Shown: positions 62,997 to 64,000 of the stretch, in pieces
Position numbering within the stretch: position 1 is the first letter of the stretch
How the letters are laid out: each line of letters opens with the position of its first letter
Origin: a virus
Length of the DNA: 64,000 nt
Virus record (IMG/VR): IMGVR_UViG_3300041583_000345
Location: 57,931-121,930 of that record
Direction: 5' to 3' (one strand)
Translations under genes and position numbers: made by a program
The notes under the pieces: generated by a model
Databases searched by the model: none
Told to the model about the DNA's origin: nothing
The model's input: only the letters and a program-made list of their open reading frames with translations

Positions 62997-64000
62997 TTAT
63001 AATCCTATTATTACCCATCCTTTTGTTGCCCCTGAATATACAAATTCAAATGATGCCGTGGCGTTGTCCAGTGTTAAATCCTGTGTTAGCCCCATTATGT
63101 TATTCCCATTCCTACCAACTATACAAGTAGCAACACCCGATAAGTTTGACATTTTAACAGACGCTCCGTTTGTTGGACTAGACGGTAATGTCAATGTTAA
63201 GTCCGCTGTAAGCACATACAACGAACCTGCTATAGCGGCTGTACTTGTGGATATAACAAAAGGGTTGTTTAAAACAACAGCCCCTGTTTGCCCATTTACC
63301 GAGCTTACCGCAGTAACTAAAGAGGCTGTTGAAATAATCATAGTTTCAATTGCATCTCCAGCATCTGGCGCTTCAGAGAATGATAATGTTGTGCCTACTA
63401 AAGTATATGTATCTTTATTTTGGTAAGCCCCGTTCACATACACATCCATAAAGTCAATGCTTGGAGGTGCAGTAGATAACGTGAAATCCGTTTGGGCTGT
63501 AACACCCGTAAAATCATCCCTAGTTATTGTATTTGCGCTAGGAGATATATTATTAGAAACTAATGAAATAACTTCAATAGAACCGCCGTTTGGAGGTGCT
63601 GTTGTGAAGTTTAGTGTGCTACCTGTTATAGAATATGTTTCTTTTTCTTGATACACACCAGCAATATAAACACTAGTAAATAATGTAGATATAGGGGAGA
63701 CAGATAAAGTAAATGCTGTAGTTGCATTATCACCAGTAAAATCATCTTTTACTATTGTAGCTCCGCCGTCTACCGAGCCTCCAATAGCCCCCCATGCAGT
63801 GCCGTCGTAGCCTTCAAAAGTAAGTGAAGTTGTGTTGAACCTAAACATTCCAGCCACTGGCGTAGGTCTATTCCCATCCGTTCCCGTAGGCATCTCCAAA
63901 GCACCAGTTGAGTCTATATGAAGATCCGCCACCGTAACAGTTCCTGTAAATGTTGGCGAGGCTAAGTTAGACTTTAAATCCAACGCCGCTTGAGCAGCCG
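62997..64000 (-). CDS. Tail-fibre protein, C-terminal part (start outside window)
   Basis: An open frame of at least 334 codons continues beyond base 64000. The visible start AAQAALDLKSNLASPTFTGT is typical of the middle of fibre proteins. It has two related modules (VKDDFTGDNATTAFTLSVSP and TRDDFTGVTAQTDFTLSTAP), each followed by YIAGVYQEKETYSI or YVNGAYQNKDTYTL. The C-terminus, TLTLPSSPTNGASVKMSNL, suggests a fibre-tip domain. The N-terminal attachment part is missing here. Confidence 0.8.
   Translation of the reverse strand, partial: AAQAALDLKSNLASPTFTGTVTVADLHIDSTGALEMPTGTDGNRPTPVAGMFRFNTTSLTFEGYDGTAWGAIGGSVDGGATIVKDDFTGDNATTAFTLSVSPISTLFTSVYIAGVYQEKETYSITGSTLNFTTAPPNGGSIEVISLVSNNISPSANTITRDDFTGVTAQTDFTLSTAPPSIDFMDVYVNGAYQNKDTYTLVGTTLSFSEAPDAGDAIETMIISTASLVTAVSSVNGQTGAVVLNNPFVISTSTAAIAGSLYVLTADLTLTLPSSPTNGASVKMSNLSGVATCIVGRNGNNIMGLTQDLTLDNATASFEFVYSGATKGWVIIGL

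Noticed and set aside
1-64000. CRISPR arrays and tRNA genes
   Set aside because: No spaced repeats of array form and no convincing cloverleaf were noticed by reading. A tRNA search program could still find a divergent one.

Overview
This window is a 64 kb piece of a T4-like myovirus genome. Every gene I can support lies on the minus strand, so genes are read from high to low coordinates. The T4-type set is unmistakable: nrdA/nrdB, gp41 helicase, RNase H-type exonuclease, UvsX, gp32, gp61 primase, a split gp17 terminase, gp20 portal, gp21 protease, gp22 scaffold, gp23 capsid, gp13/14/15 neck, gp18 sheath, gp19 tube and gp26. The DNA is AT-rich, and starts are preceded by A-rich leaders without clear Shine-Dalgarno boxes (gp23, gp22, gp19, gp18). 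Together with the style of the accessory proteins, this suggests a marine phage of a Bacteroidota-like host. The host is an inference only.

Layout by coordinate. 1-9.0 kb: nucleotide reduction and replication (nrdA truncated by the window edge, HNH endonuclease, nrdB, gp41, exonuclease, uvsX, gp32, and an unexpected family A DNA polymerase). 9.0-17.7 kb: baseplate and tail (M23-peptidase hub protein, LysM-like protein, tube/baseplate protein, tape measure, gp26 and a small start-less ORF after it). 17.8-24.2 kb: tail tube, sheath, sheath stabiliser and neck. 24.2-26.4 kb: phoH and a zinc-finger homing endonuclease. 26.5-36.4 kb: head (gp23, gp22, an accessory cassette between repeated terminator blocks, gp21, several probable core proteins, portal). 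36.4-39.2 kb: the terminase gene, broken in two by a split intein with an endonuclease gene inside the break. 39.2-54.9 kb: accessory proteins, many with a short N-terminal tag like the T4 capsid-targeting sequence, plus primase and a PD-(D/E)XK nuclease. 55-64 kb: tail-fibre/adhesin genes in duplicated cassettes.

How the genes fit together: the left block makes deoxynucleotides and the replisome. The middle block builds the contractile tail and prohead. The right block looks like cargo and host-recognition functions. A coding-strand motif TATTTAT(A/T), usually 13-17 nt before a start codon, recurs before structural and endonuclease genes and is my candidate late promoter.

The most interesting items are the atypically split terminase intein with its embedded endonuclease gene, a set of proteins that seem tagged for packaging into the capsid (including a miniature protein kinase and a HAD phosphatase), an 875-residue fusion of nucleotidyltransferase, adenylyltransferase and metallopeptidase-like domains, the divergent family A polymerase, and small genes that ordinary ORF calling misses.
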